From the NCBI GenBank assembly GCA_964537925.1, contig CAZICV010000005.1, positions 124,001 to 188,000 on the forward strand: 64,000 bases of DNA, given 5' to 3'. Below, in pieces: positions 52,050-61,130 of the stretch. Numbering within the stretch: the stretch's first letter is position 1; each line of letters starts with the position of its first letter. The notes beneath the pieces were generated by a model. It had not been told where the DNA came from. It worked only from the letters and a program-made list of their open reading frames with translations, and did not search any database. This DNA comes from SLDF01 sp964537925. Its GTDB lineage: Bacteria; Bacteroidota; Bacteroidia; Chitinophagales; Saprospiraceae. The position numbers and the translations under genes were made by a program.

Positions 52050-54344
52050 ATGCGAGGTAAATCTACACGTGATCGGTTGAATTTTTTTTTGCTGACGATC
52101 TGTTCGATGCTGTTTGCGGTCCCGGTCTACAGTGGCCATATCATCGGCGGAGAGATCACTTACCGCTGCCTGGGCGGGGGTGATTATGAATTCACGATGC
52201 GTGTATACCGGGATTGCCACTGCCTGGACTGTGCAGATTTCGACGAAGTCGCTTCTTTCGGTATCTACGAGTGTGGCAACGCGGTCAATTGTGCCGGTCT
52301 GCAGCAGGCATTGGCCAACCAATCAGTCAATGTCCGCCTTTCTTCCCGCAGGCAGGTGACGGCGCCGGAGTATCCCTGCCTGGAGACACCGCCCAATCTC
52401 TGTGTCGAGGAGGGTATCTATCGGTTTCGCCTGCGCTCTCATGGTATTTCCCTGCCGCCCAGTTCAGAGAGCTATTTCATCGTATATCAGCGTTGCTGCC
52501 GCAACGTCACCATCAATAACCTGGTGAACCCTGAGGGCTCCGGCGCTACCTTTTTTACGGAGATCACGCCACGTGCACAGAGCGAATGTAACACAAGTCC
52601 CGAGTTCAAGGCGTTTCCGCCCACTGTGATCTGCGCCAGGTTCCCCCTGGAGTTTGATCACGGGGCTACGGATGCCGACGGAGATTCGCTTGTCTACAGG
52701 TATTGTGCACCGCTGCTCGGCGGTGGGAGGGACGGTGGTCCTGGTTCGCCCCAGGGGTCGAATGCTTACGGGTGTACAGGTGTTTTTCCGACCCCGGCTT
52801 GTCCGCCCCCGTTCCAGGATGTGGTCTTCCGGTCTCCGTTCTCTGCTCAGCAGCCGTTGCTGGGATCACCGGTCGTCAGCATCGATCGGCATTCGGGTAT
52901 CATACAGGGGACACCGGAGGTCGTGGGCCAGTTTGTAGTCGGGGTATGTGTAGACGAGTACAGGGGAGGAGAGCTGATCGGTACCCTGCGGAGGGATTTT
53001 CAATTCAATACGGCAGGATGCGATCCTACCGTATTTGCAGATATCCAGGCTGACCGCGTCCTGGGAGAGCAGCGATATGCGGTCATCTCCTGCGGGAGCA
53101 ATACGGTGACCTTCAACAATCTCAGCCAGCAGGAGCGATATATACGGGAATATACCTGGGAGTTTGCCGCCGGTAGCCCCGGGCTCAGCAAGGACCGCAA
53201 TGCCACTGTTACTTTTCCGGATACAGGCACCTATGTGGGCAAGCTTATTCTCAACCCCGGTTTGCCATGTTCGGACTCTGCGGATATTGTGGTCAGTATA
53301 TTTCCCGAGATCAAGGCAGACTTTGAGTTTGACTACGATACCTGTACGGCGGGAGACGTAGTATTTACAGACAAGTCCTATTCGGGCAGTGGACAGCTTA
53401 CGGGCTGGAACTGGGACCTCGACCAGGTTACGAGGCTTACGGTCCGTCACCCTGTTCATACCTATCGCCAGCCCGGTCTCTACGACGTAGAGCTGCTGGT
53501 CACCGACAAGAACAGTTGCCGGGATTCTCTTACGAAACAGATCAGTTATTTCCCGGTACCGGAGGAGATCATCGTGGAGCCGAGCAAGACAGTAGGCTGT
53601 GATCCGGCAGCTGTCACATTCGTTAATCTCTCCGAGCCGATCGACTCAACATACGATATCACCTGGGATTTCGGCGACGGCACTATTGGTAAAGGCATCA
53701 GCCCGGAGCATATTTACCGTTCCCCCGGCACATATACGGTAAGTGTACGCATCGTGTCCCCGATCGGCTGCGAGACCAGTGCTGTCTTTGCAGATGTGAT
53801 CAACGTACAACCCAGTCCCGTGGCCGACTTCAGCTATACGCCGGGCCAACTGAGCAGCTTCAACAGCAGGGTATCTTTCCTGGATGCCTCTACCGGTGCG
53901 GTGACCTGGTTATGGGATTTTGGCGGAGCCGGTGGCTCATCGCTTACCAACCCGGTATTTACCTTCCCTGATACAGGCTTTTATGCCGTGCAGCTCGTAG
54001 TCAGTCATGCCAGCGGTTGCCTGGATACGATCGTACGTATACTGGATGTAGAGCCGAGGATCACGTACTTCCTGCCCAATGCGTTCTCTCCGGACGGTGA
54101 CGGGCTCAACGATGAGTTCCGTGGGACAGGTGTATTTGATTATATGTCCGAGTTCTCGCTTTCCATCTTTAACCGCTGGGGTGAACTGCTCTTTGAGACC
54201 CGGGATCCCATGCAAGGATGGAACGGCTCCAGGGGCAATATGGGCGATCGTCTGCCGGTGGGTGTGTATGTCTGCGTAGTACGATACCGCGAAGCGAGGG
54301 GCAAAATGGTGGAGCTCAAAGGGTTTGCCACATTGGTTGACTGA
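52050..54344 (+). CDS. PKD-domain secreted protein with T9SS type B sorting domain
   Basis: 764 residues from ATG 52050. A signal peptide (ends VYSG) is followed by an N-terminal domain of about 310 residues with several cysteines, starting HIIGGEITYRCLGGGDYEF and containing ATDADGDSLVYRYC, common in gliding-associated proteins of Bacteroidota. Three or four PKD-like modules come next (for example WDFGDGTIGKGISPEHIYRS). The end is the gliding-associated C-terminal domain: YFLPNAFSPDGDGLNDEF, FNRWGELLFET and LPVGVYVCVVRY, a type B sorting signal. It should be a T9SS-exported adhesin-like surface protein. Confidence 0.92.
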   Translation: MRGKSTRDRLNFFLLTICSMLFAVPVYSGHIIGGEITYRCLGGGDYEFTMRVYRDCHCLDCADFDEVASFGIYECGNAVNCAGLQQALANQSVNVRLSSRRQVTAPEYPCLETPPNLCVEEGIYRFRLRSHGISLPPSSESYFIVYQRCCRNVTINNLVNPEGSGATFFTEITPRAQSECNTSPEFKAFPPTVICARFPLEFDHGATDADGDSLVYRYCAPLLGGGRDGGPGSPQGSNAYGCTGVFPTPACPPPFQDVVFRSPFSAQQPLLGSPVVSIDRHSGIIQGTPEVVGQFVVGVCVDEYRGGELIGTLRRDFQFNTAGCDPTVFADIQADRVLGEQRYAVISCGSNTVTFNNLSQQERYIREYTWEFAAGSPGLSKDRNATVTFPDTGTYVGKLILNPGLPCSDSADIVVSIFPEIKADFEFDYDTCTAGDVVFTDKSYSGSGQLTGWNWDLDQVTRLTVRHPVHTYRQPGLYDVELLVTDKNSCRDSLTKQISYFPVPEEIIVEPSKTVGCDPAAVTFVNLSEPIDSTYDITWDFGDGTIGKGISPEHIYRSPGTYTVSVRIVSPIGCETSAVFADVINVQPSPVADFSYTPGQLSSFNSRVSFLDASTGAVTWLWDFGGAGGSSLTNPVFTFPDTGFYAVQLVVSHASGCLDTIVRILDVEPRITYFLPNAFSPDGDGLNDEFRGTGVFDYMSEFSLSIFNRWGELLFETRDPMQGWNGSRGNMGDRLPVGVYVCVVRYREARGKMVELKGFATLVD

Positions 54345-54383
54345 TTTTTTTGTGCGGCCATGGTGGAGAAATGGAATAATCAT

Positions 54384-54391
54384 TATCTTTG
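54384..54391 (+). promoter_or_regulatory. Candidate -7 box of rplS
   Basis: TATCTTTG, an exact TAnnTTTG match, 36 bases before the rplS ATG. The -33 box is not clear. Confidence 0.5.
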
Positions 54392-54427
54392 CACCCACGT
54401 TTTTGAATCAAGTAAAAGAGCCAGGTC

Positions 54428-54784
54428 ATGGATGCTATCCAGTTTGTACAAAACGAGTTGTCGCAGAAGACTTCTTTCCCTTCTTTCAACTCAGGAGACA
54501 ACGTTGTTGTCAACTATAAGATCGTAGAGGGAAACAAAGAACGGGTGCAGGCCTTCAGGGGTGATGTGATCCAGATCAAAGGCCACGGCGCCACCCGTAC
54601 GTTCACCGTGCGCAAGATCTCCAATGGAGTAGGCGTCGAGCGTATATTCCCGATCACTTCACCCAGCATCGTGGAGATCCAGGTGCTCAAGAGAGGTAAG
54701 GTCAGGAGAGCGCGCCTGTTCTATCTGCGCAGCCTCGTAGGTAAGAAAGCACGTATCAAGGAAAACAAGTCCTTCGCCAGGTAA
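54428..54784 (+). CDS. rplS: 50S ribosomal protein L19
   Basis: 118 residues with the L19 landmarks FNSGDNVVVNYKIVEGNKER, QAFRGDVIQIKGHGATRTFT, GVGVERIFPITSPSI and RRARLFYLRSLVGKKARIKE. It sits at the interface of the two ribosomal subunits. In many bacteria rplS follows trmD; here it stands alone with its own promoter and a strong terminator. Confidence 0.98.
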   Translation: MDAIQFVQNELSQKTSFPSFNSGDNVVVNYKIVEGNKERVQAFRGDVIQIKGHGATRTFTVRKISNGVGVERIFPITSPSIVEIQVLKRGKVRRARLFYLRSLVGKKARIKENKSFAR

Positions 54785-54826
54785 GCGAAGACCAGGGAAT
54801 AAAAGCGCAGTAATTGACCTGCGTTT

Positions 54827-54857
54827 AAAAGCCTGCTCGATCGAGCAGGCTTTTTTT
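54827..54857 (+). terminator. Rho-independent terminator after rplS
   Basis: A perfect 28-base palindrome (arms of 14, 54827-54840 and 54841-54854, core GCCTGCTCGA/TCGAGCAGGC) followed by further T residues. A weaker hairpin precedes it at 54801-54826. Confidence 0.92.
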
Positions 54858-54889
54858 GTTGTTTTTCAATACACGAATAACTACATTTG
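54855..54889 (+). promoter_or_regulatory. Candidate promoter of the Tic20-like gene
   Basis: -33 TTTG at 54855-54858 (using the terminator's T tract) and -7 TACATTTG at 54882-54889, 23 bases apart, 33 bases before the ATG at 54922. Confidence 0.55.
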
Positions 54890-54921
54890 AAGATAACTCA
54901 CCATCGAAATACAGCGCGCTT

Positions 54922-55215
54922 ATGGATGGTCAGACCAAGGCGATTCTTGCACATGTGCCGGTCATAGGCTGGCTGATTGCGATCCTGCTCAACCAGGGCG
55001 CATCCAGGAGTGAATTCGCTTCCTTCTATATCCGGCAATCACTGGGTATTGTCCTCTTGGCAGTGGCTATCGGGTGCATCCCGATACTCAACCTGGTGCT
55101 ATGGATCGTGCCGGTGGCGCTTTGGTTTATGAGTTTTATCTACGCCATACAGAACACGACGCGCGAAGTGCCTGTTCTCGGCGCATATTTCCAGAACTGG
55201 TTCCGCGTGCTCTAG
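54922..55215 (+). CDS. Small Tic20/DUF4870-like membrane protein
   Basis: 97 residues from the ATG at 54922; an upstream extension to 54856 lies in the terminator and promoter. Three hydrophobic segments (about 8-25, 40-58, 60-78) and the pattern AHVPVIGWLIAILLNQGA, FYIRQSLGIVLLAV and FYAIQNT-like end (FIYAIQNTTREVPVLGAYF) fit the small membrane proteins called Tic20-like or DUF4870. Function in bacteria is unknown. It converges with the M1 peptidase gene and overlaps its last 4 bases. Confidence 0.75.
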   Translation: MDGQTKAILAHVPVIGWLIAILLNQGASRSEFASFYIRQSLGIVLLAVAIGCIPILNLVLWIVPVALWFMSFIYAIQNTTREVPVLGAYFQNWFRVL

Positions 55216-56906
55216 GGACGCGCCAGGAAATCCACCAGGACCCGGTCCGCTGGCAGCTTCAGCTCGGAGGCCTTTTCCAGCGGCAGGTAAAGTGTGCGCT
55301 CCTGAGGTCCTGCGAGTATTTTCATGCTTGCGTTCCCGGCCTGTATATCGAATGGCATCTGCAGATCAGGTACCGATGACTGAAGGGCGTAGGACAGCCG
55401 CCAGCCCATATCGTCGCGATCAAGTTTGTAGCTGAACACCGGGAGATCCTTGTGGTACAGGTATTGCCGGAAGAAAGGGTAAAGGTCGTGGCCGGTACGT
55501 TGCTCCAGGAAAGAGATAATATCTTCCGTGATCACGATCTGGTACCTGAAGGTCTCGTAGAGGTCCTTGAGCGTGGCAAACCAGAGCTTGTCGTCATCCA
55601 GTACTTCGCGCAGTGTCCGCAGTATCCAGGAGCCTTTGTAATACTGGTCGGTCGACAGCATTGACTTGCCCCAGTTTATACCTCTCTGTCCTACGATAGG
55701 CCGGTCATTGACGATCCAGTTTTTCTGGTTTTGCTGGTAGCGCAGAGCCGCTTCAGGCCCCAGTTCCTTCTCGACATACAGCGCTTCCATATAGGTGGTG
55801 AAGGACTCGTGTACCCACATATCGGCCAGGTCACTGACGGATATCGCGTTGCCAAAATACTCATGCCCTGTCTCGTGCAGTATGATATAGTCGAAGTGCA
55901 TATCCTTGGGGATCCCGCCACCCAGGTAGCCACGCCGGTAGAGATTGCCGTAGGCGATGGCGCTCTGATGTTCCATACCCAGGTAGGGAGTTTCTACCAG
56001 TTTGTACCCGTCCCGGGTAAAAGGGTAGGGTCCGAAGTACTGGCCGAAAGCATCCAGTACCCCGTGGACCTGCCTGAAATGTGTGCGTGCCTTATCCAGG
56101 TTGTAGGGGAGTACGTAGTAGTCCAGGTCGAGCGGCCCGGTATCCCCGGAATATTTGTCCGAGAAATGTACGTAGTCACCGGCGTTGAGCGTGACATTGT
56201 AGGTATTGATGGGATAACTGACCTTCCATGTATAGCGGGCATAGCCTGAACCCGCCGATTCGCGGGCTACCAGGCGGCCGTTGGATACAGCCACGAGCGT
56301 ATCCGGCAGAATGATCCTGATCTCCATACTGTCCGGCTCGTCCGAGAGATGATCCTTGCAGGGCCACCACAGGCTTGCCCCGGCGCCCTGGCAGGCCACG
56401 CCTACCCAGGGTTTCTGGTTTTTGTCCGTTCCCCAGACGAAGCCCCCGTCCCACGGAGCGTTTGCCGCGACCGTAGGGAACCCATCGTAGTACACCGAGA
56501 ACTGGGACCTGGTACCCCTCTCCACTTTGGGGAAATGTACGAACACGGCGTCTTCGTCGCGCTTGTAAGAGAGTTCGCGGCCCTGGAAGACGATCTTCTG
56601 GATATTCATATTGCGGTAAAGATCGATCTGCAGTGTCTCGAAATCATCCAGCGCCTCAAACTGTATCTCTACATAGCCAACGAGTTGCCTTACTTCGGGG
56701 TTCATAAAGACGTTGAGCTGATAGTACAGGACATCATAGGCAGTACGCTCGGGCCGCAAGGCGCCCCGTAGGGTATCGGCCCTGCTGAAGACCGGATCGG
56801 CGGGTTGCCTGGCCTGGGCTTCTAAAGAAACCGGTAGGAGAAACAACAAAGTGGCCGGAAAGCAGAGCGTCCATACTTTTTTCATCCTGTACGTCATCGT
56901 GTTCAT
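55212..56906 (-). CDS. Secreted M1-family zinc aminopeptidase
   Basis: 564 residues from the ATG at 56906; ATGs at 56897 and 56885 are alternatives. A signal peptide (ends SLEAQA) precedes the N-terminal beta domain and the catalytic domain with HETGHEYFG and the third zinc ligand Glu in MWVHESFTTYMEAL (HExxH-x18-E). The exopeptidase motif GxMEN reads LGMEHQSAIAYG, as in many bacterial M1 enzymes. The C-terminal helical domain is shortened. No T9SS sorting domain is seen, so it is probably periplasmic. Confidence 0.93.
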   Translation of the reverse strand: MNTMTYRMKKVWTLCFPATLLFLLPVSLEAQARQPADPVFSRADTLRGALRPERTAYDVLYYQLNVFMNPEVRQLVGYVEIQFEALDDFETLQIDLYRNMNIQKIVFQGRELSYKRDEDAVFVHFPKVERGTRSQFSVYYDGFPTVAANAPWDGGFVWGTDKNQKPWVGVACQGAGASLWWPCKDHLSDEPDSMEIRIILPDTLVAVSNGRLVARESAGSGYARYTWKVSYPINTYNVTLNAGDYVHFSDKYSGDTGPLDLDYYVLPYNLDKARTHFRQVHGVLDAFGQYFGPYPFTRDGYKLVETPYLGMEHQSAIAYGNLYRRGYLGGGIPKDMHFDYIILHETGHEYFGNAISVSDLADMWVHESFTTYMEALYVEKELGPEAALRYQQNQKNWIVNDRPIVGQRGINWGKSMLSTDQYYKGSWILRTLREVLDDDKLWFATLKDLYETFRYQIVITEDIISFLEQRTGHDLYPFFRQYLYHKDLPVFSYKLDRDDMGWRLSYALQSSVPDLQMPFDIQAGNASMKILAGPQERTLYLPLEKASELKLPADRVLVDFLARP

Positions 56907-56991
56907 TATTTGCGCGGGGTATAAGCAAGGCAAGATAAATACTCTGGTCAAATCGCAGTCAATTTTCTGGTATATAAAGTAAAACAAATTA

Positions 56992-56999
56992 TATTTTTG
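56992..56999 (+). promoter_or_regulatory. Candidate -7 box of the OmpA lipoprotein gene
   Basis: TATTTTTG lies 21 bases before the ATG at 57021. The surrounding 60 bases are very AT-rich. Confidence 0.45.
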
Positions 57000-57020
57000 T
57001 GTGATATAAAACCATTTGCC

Positions 57021-57947
57021 ATGAGAGTAGTATATCTGATGATCGGTGCAGCCGCTATCCTGATGACATCCTGTGTCAGCCAGAAAAAATTCAACGATAT
57101 GGCGTTGATGAAGGACCGGGCGGAGATCGAGAATGAACAGTTGAAGAAAAAACTCCAACTCAACCAGGAGCTCATCGGCCGCTTGCAGAAGTCGGACGAC
57201 GAACTGATCCTCCTGCAGAAAGAACATGGTCAACTCAGGACGACGCATGAAAACCTGACGGCTGAGCTGAAAGCATGCCGCGAACGCTACGATGACCTGC
57301 TGGAGAACAACAGGCGTATCCTCAGTTCGGCGACAGGGGAGAAAGAGGCGTTGCAGCAAGAGCTCGCCAGGCAGCAGCTCATGCTGGACGAAAAGCAGCG
57401 CGAGCTGGACGAGACGGAGCGGGCGCTGGTTGAGCGTGAGCGCAGGTTGCGTGAACTAACCGACCGCATGGAGGCCCAGGATGCCCGCCTGGCAGAGTTG
57501 AAAAACCGCATCAGCCAGGCCTTGCTTGGATTCTCTGCCGCAGACCTGAAGATCCAGGAGAAGAACGGCCGCGTATATGTCACGCTTTCGCAAAACCTGC
57601 TCTTCCCCAAAGGCAGCCGCCAGATAGACAAGGAAGGAGTCAAAGCGCTTGAAAGACTCGCCGGCGTACTGGCCCATAACAATGACTTCAATATCAACGT
57701 AGAGGGACACACCGATCCGGATGGCTCCGTAGAGCTCAACTGGGACCTGAGTGCGACCAGGGCTACGGCAGTGACGCGTATCCTGACTGACAACGGGGTC
57801 AATCCTTCCCGGATCACCGCATCGGGCAGGGCTTTCTACGATCCGGTAGCGCCCAACGATACGGAAGCCAATAAGACGCTCAACCGCAGGACAGAGATCA
57901 TACTGAGTCCTCGGCTCGATGCGCTGCTGGATATCATCCGCCAGTGA
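57021..57947 (+). CDS. OmpA-family lipoprotein with coiled coil
   Basis: 308 residues from ATG 57021 (an upstream TTG frame is less likely). Lipobox LMTSC is followed by a long charged coiled coil (about residues 20-175, rich in Glu, Arg, Leu heptads) and a C-terminal OmpA peptidoglycan-binding domain: LLFPKGSRQIDKEGVKALER, VEGHTDPDGS, WDLSATRATAVTRIL and NRRTEIIL, holding the Asp and Arg that bind diaminopimelate. It likely tethers the outer membrane to the cell wall at a distance set by the coil. Confidence 0.92.
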   Translation: MRVVYLMIGAAAILMTSCVSQKKFNDMALMKDRAEIENEQLKKKLQLNQELIGRLQKSDDELILLQKEHGQLRTTHENLTAELKACRERYDDLLENNRRILSSATGEKEALQQELARQQLMLDEKQRELDETERALVERERRLRELTDRMEAQDARLAELKNRISQALLGFSAADLKIQEKNGRVYVTLSQNLLFPKGSRQIDKEGVKALERLAGVLAHNNDFNINVEGHTDPDGSVELNWDLSATRATAVTRILTDNGVNPSRITASGRAFYDPVAPNDTEANKTLNRRTEIILSPRLDALLDIIRQ

Positions 57948-57998
57948 CGCACGCCCTGTAGCTCGGGCGAAACGCTATTTTGGCGTATCTTGCCGTAT

Positions 57999-59261
57999 AT
58001 GCTGCACCGCTCCCCGGGATTGATGCTATGGCAGGCGTTGCCGGTTCTGTGCGCCCTGTGGGCGCTGTGCCGGCCCTGTATGGTTGGTGCTCAGGCTATC
58101 TGCGGGATGGAAGAGCGTGAGCGGTTGTCGCTTGCACAGGCGCCCCGGATGGGAGAGCGGCTCCTGGCACTTGAAGAGGCGATCGCTTCATGGACAGAAG
58201 GAGCAGGGGCGCGAAGTACGATAGCGGTCACTATACCCGTCGTGGTGCATGTCGTGTACCACAGCGAGGAGGAGAACCTCCCGGACGAACGCATATACCG
58301 GCAGCTGGAGCGGCTTGAGCTGGACTTCAATGGCAATATAGCAGACAGGGACAAGGTGCCGGAGCAGTTCCGGGCCCGGGATGCAGCAGTACGATTTTCA
58401 TTTTGCCTGGCGGATACAGACCCCTCCGGGGCTCCTTCCACAGGCATCGTCAGGGTGCGTACGGAGTACGAGCGCATCGGGTTGTTGAGGGCGGCAGGCG
58501 GTAGGCAACGCTTGTTTTACGAAGATCTTGGAGGCAGTGCCTCCTGGGATACGGAGCGCTACCTCAACCTGTACGTCTGCGATCTGGGCAGCCTAGGTGG
58601 TTTTGCTGCCCGGCCGTTCACTGCAGTCTACCCGGAAGAAGATGCGATAGCTGTCAATTACCGTTATTTCGGTCCCAATGACTCCGGCGCTTATGGTCTT
58701 GGCCGTATAGCTACACATGAAGCAGGTCATTTTTTCGGGCTCCGGCATATTTGGGGCGAAGCGGAAGGGTGTACGACCGATGACGGAGTAGCGGACACAC
58801 CCCGGCAATTCGGTCCTTACACGGGTTGCCCGGCCTGGCCCCAGGTATCATGCGGCGGAGAGTCCATGTATATGAATTTCATGGACTACGTAGACGATGC
58901 TTGTATGCATCTCTTCACCGCAGGTCAAAAGCTCCGTATGTGGGCCAGCCTGCACCTGGCCAGGCACAAGCTACTTGAGGAGCCTGTATGTGGCGGACTG
59001 TCGGTCGTACCGGACGGGCGGCCGTTCCGGTACTTTCCCAATCCCGTAGCGTCCGGCCCGGTTGTGCTGGTCCGCGTCGATTCGCCGGGGATGCCCATGC
59101 GCTATACGCTGTCCGATATACAGGGCAGAAGATTGCTGCAGGGTGTCTGGCAGGACGATGTGCTGTCATTAGATGTGGCCCGGCTGAGTGCGGGCGTATA
59201 CCTGCTGACGATCGAGACGGCAGAAGAACGACATGTGGTGAAACTGCTGAAAGTGCCATGA
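57999..59261 (+). CDS. Secreted M43 (pappalysin-like) metalloprotease with T9SS type A sorting domain
   Basis: 420 residues from ATG 57999. After a signal peptide (ends MVGAQA) and a propeptide region comes the catalytic domain with HEAGHFFGLRHIWG (H240, E241, H244, H250: HExxHxxGxxH) and the Met-turn region NFMDYVDDACMHLFTAGQ. The M43B cysteines CTTD, GCPAW and SCGG are present. The last 85 residues form a type A sorting domain (FRYFPNPVASG, LSDIQGRRLLQG, VARLSAGVYLLTI). It should be released or displayed by the T9SS. Confidence 0.93.
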   Translation: MLHRSPGLMLWQALPVLCALWALCRPCMVGAQAICGMEERERLSLAQAPRMGERLLALEEAIASWTEGAGARSTIAVTIPVVVHVVYHSEEENLPDERIYRQLERLELDFNGNIADRDKVPEQFRARDAAVRFSFCLADTDPSGAPSTGIVRVRTEYERIGLLRAAGGRQRLFYEDLGGSASWDTERYLNLYVCDLGSLGGFAARPFTAVYPEEDAIAVNYRYFGPNDSGAYGLGRIATHEAGHFFGLRHIWGEAEGCTTDDGVADTPRQFGPYTGCPAWPQVSCGGESMYMNFMDYVDDACMHLFTAGQKLRMWASLHLARHKLLEEPVCGGLSVVPDGRPFRYFPNPVASGPVVLVRVDSPGMPMRYTLSDIQGRRLLQGVWQDDVLSLDVARLSAGVYLLTIETAEERHVVKLLKVP

Positions 59262-59345
59262 ATAGGAGCGCCGACCTGCAGAAAATAATTGTCCCGAAGG
59301 AAGCCGAATGCGTATTTTCATAAGACGAAACCTAAACGCGAAGTC

Positions 59346-59765
59346 ATGAAGTACCTGATCCTGTTGTTGACGTTGTTCCTTGCCGGCAGCGGGCTCCGTG
59401 CCCAGCAGCTCGATGAAGAGGGTTATGAGGTGTTTACCTACCAGGAAGGGGATTCTACGTTCCTGATGCGCAAGTACTATTTTTGTGTGCTGAGGAAAGG
59501 AGAGCAACGCGGTCACAGCGCAGAGGATGTGGAGAAGATACAGGCCGGGCATATGAAGCACCTATCCGACCTGGCAAAAGAAGGCAAGATCTGTATAGCA
59601 GGTCCTTTCGGCGATGATGGTGATGCCCGCGGTATCGTCATCTTCAAGGTCAAAAGCCTGGAAGAAGCACGTCGGCTTGCCGATGCCGACCCCGCTGTCA
59701 TATCAGGGCGACTGGTGGCCGATATACGACCGTGGTGGGGTGGTGTAGGCAGCAAGCTGGAGTAG
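59346..59765 (+). CDS. Periplasmic YCII-related domain protein
   Basis: 139 residues from ATG 59346, with a signal peptide (ends GLRAQQ). The mature part has the YciI-like dimeric ferredoxin fold: YFCVLRKGEQRG, GHMKHLSDLAKEGKICIAGP, IVIFKVKSLEEARRLADADP and a closing RPWWGG. YCII proteins are normally cytoplasmic enzymes of unclear activity; exported versions occur in Bacteroidota. The catalytic His of some YciI proteins matches GHMKHL. Confidence 0.85.
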   Translation: MKYLILLLTLFLAGSGLRAQQLDEEGYEVFTYQEGDSTFLMRKYYFCVLRKGEQRGHSAEDVEKIQAGHMKHLSDLAKEGKICIAGPFGDDGDARGIVIFKVKSLEEARRLADADPAVISGRLVADIRPWWGGVGSKLE

Positions 59766-59858
59766 TAGCGACCGGCTTAAAGTTGAGCTGTGGTGGCAAT
59801 TAATGAAATAGTCGTTCGTTGTATTCAAGTTTTTCGCAATCAAGATACCGGTGTGGGC

Positions 59859-60953
59859 ATGAGAGTTAAGCTTACCTGTTTTTTAGTCGTTTGTATTATT
59901 TGCAGCTGGAGTCGGACACTTTGGTCACAGGTCTATCAGAATGAGTTCCTGGCGATCGGGATCGGCGGCCGGGCGCAAGGCATGTCCGGCGCAGTGTTGT
60001 CCAGCAACCAGGACGTATTCAATACATACTGGAATCCCGCCGGGCTCACAGGGATACGTTCTCCCCTGGAAGTAGGGGCCATGCACGCGGAGTGGTTTAC
60101 GGGAGCGGTCAAGCATGACTATATCGGTGTGGCCAAGTCACTGGACACTGTCCGGCGCTCCGTAGCGGCTGTATCTGTGATACGTAATGGTGTCGACCAG
60201 ATACCGAATACCCTTCAGTTGATCGATCCCAGCGGGGCGATCAACTATGACAATATCAGTACCTTTTCGTTCGCATCGTACGGGATATTTCTCTCGTATG
60301 CGCAGGCCCTGGCCGGCAGCCCTCACTGGAGTATCGGGGGCAATGCGAAAGTTCTTTACCAGCAGGCGGGTCCATTCGGCCGGGCCTGGGGGATCGGCCT
60401 GGACCTGAGCGTGATGTATGTGCGGGAGCGCCTGAGGTTTACGATCGTCGGTCGCGACATCACCACTACCTACAATCGCTGGACATACAGCTTCACGGAA
60501 GAGGAGAAGCAAGTGCTGCAGGCTACAGGCAACGACGTGGTACTGGCTTCGTCCGAAGTGACGAGACCTTCGATACTGCCGGGCATAGGCTACAGGTGGG
60601 ACATTGGCCGGTACTCCATACTCGCAGAGGGTATGGCGCATATCACGTTTGATGGGCAACGCAACGTGCTCGTGAGCTCTGCGGCCCTCAATCTCGATCC
60701 GGCATTCGGGCTGGAGTTGGGGTACAAGGATGTCGTATACCTGCGCGGCGGTGTGGGTACTTTTCACAAGGTCAAGGATATAGTAGACCCCGCCAGGACA
60801 TCCACTGCGTTCAGGCCCAGCTTTGGTATCGGGCTCAAATTCGGCCGGCTGGTCATCGACTACGCACTGACCAATGTAGGCCAGTCCGACAACAACCGGT
60901 ACTCGCATATCTTCTCCGCGATACTGGGGTTCAAAGGCAAAAAGCGGGACTAA
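59859..60953 (+). CDS. PorV/PorQ-family outer-membrane protein (PorV2-like)
   Basis: 364 residues from ATG 59859; a GTG frame upstream is less likely. The signal peptide ends LWSQ. The N-terminal signature FLAIGIGGRAQGMSGA and NTYWNPAGLTGI is that of PorV-type FadL-like barrels, and the body alternates strands to an aromatic end (AILGFKG). PorV binds T9SS cargo after export and hands it to PorU. Whether this is PorV itself or the related PorV2 cannot be settled by eye. Confidence 0.8.
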   Translation: MRVKLTCFLVVCIICSWSRTLWSQVYQNEFLAIGIGGRAQGMSGAVLSSNQDVFNTYWNPAGLTGIRSPLEVGAMHAEWFTGAVKHDYIGVAKSLDTVRRSVAAVSVIRNGVDQIPNTLQLIDPSGAINYDNISTFSFASYGIFLSYAQALAGSPHWSIGGNAKVLYQQAGPFGRAWGIGLDLSVMYVRERLRFTIVGRDITTTYNRWTYSFTEEEKQVLQATGNDVVLASSEVTRPSILPGIGYRWDIGRYSILAEGMAHITFDGQRNVLVSSAALNLDPAFGLELGYKDVVYLRGGVGTFHKVKDIVDPARTSTAFRPSFGIGLKFGRLVIDYALTNVGQSDNNRYSHIFSAILGFKGKKRD

Positions 60954-61013
60954 GTTAAAGTCGCGGCCGACACTTGTTTTTCCGGATCCTTTTTCGTAGC
61001 TTTATAATATAAG

Positions 61014-61028
61014 TGCTGTCTGACAGCA
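61014..61028. repeat. Perfect palindrome
   Basis: TGCTGTC T GACAGCA, 7-base arms around one base. It may bind a dimeric regulator; which one is unknown. Confidence 0.4.
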
Positions 61029-61113
61029 TTGCCGTGCAAGCTCCGTATATGTGTCGTGGGCTCAACATTATTGAAATAACTGGATACGGATTGACGTCAA
61101 GGGCGGGCCCCGG

Positions 61114-61130
61114 GACCTGTTATACAGGTC
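61114..61130. repeat. Perfect palindrome
   Basis: GACCTGT TAT ACAGGTC, 7-base arms around three bases, about 100 bases after the first one. It shares the CTGT/ACAG core with it. Confidence 0.4.
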
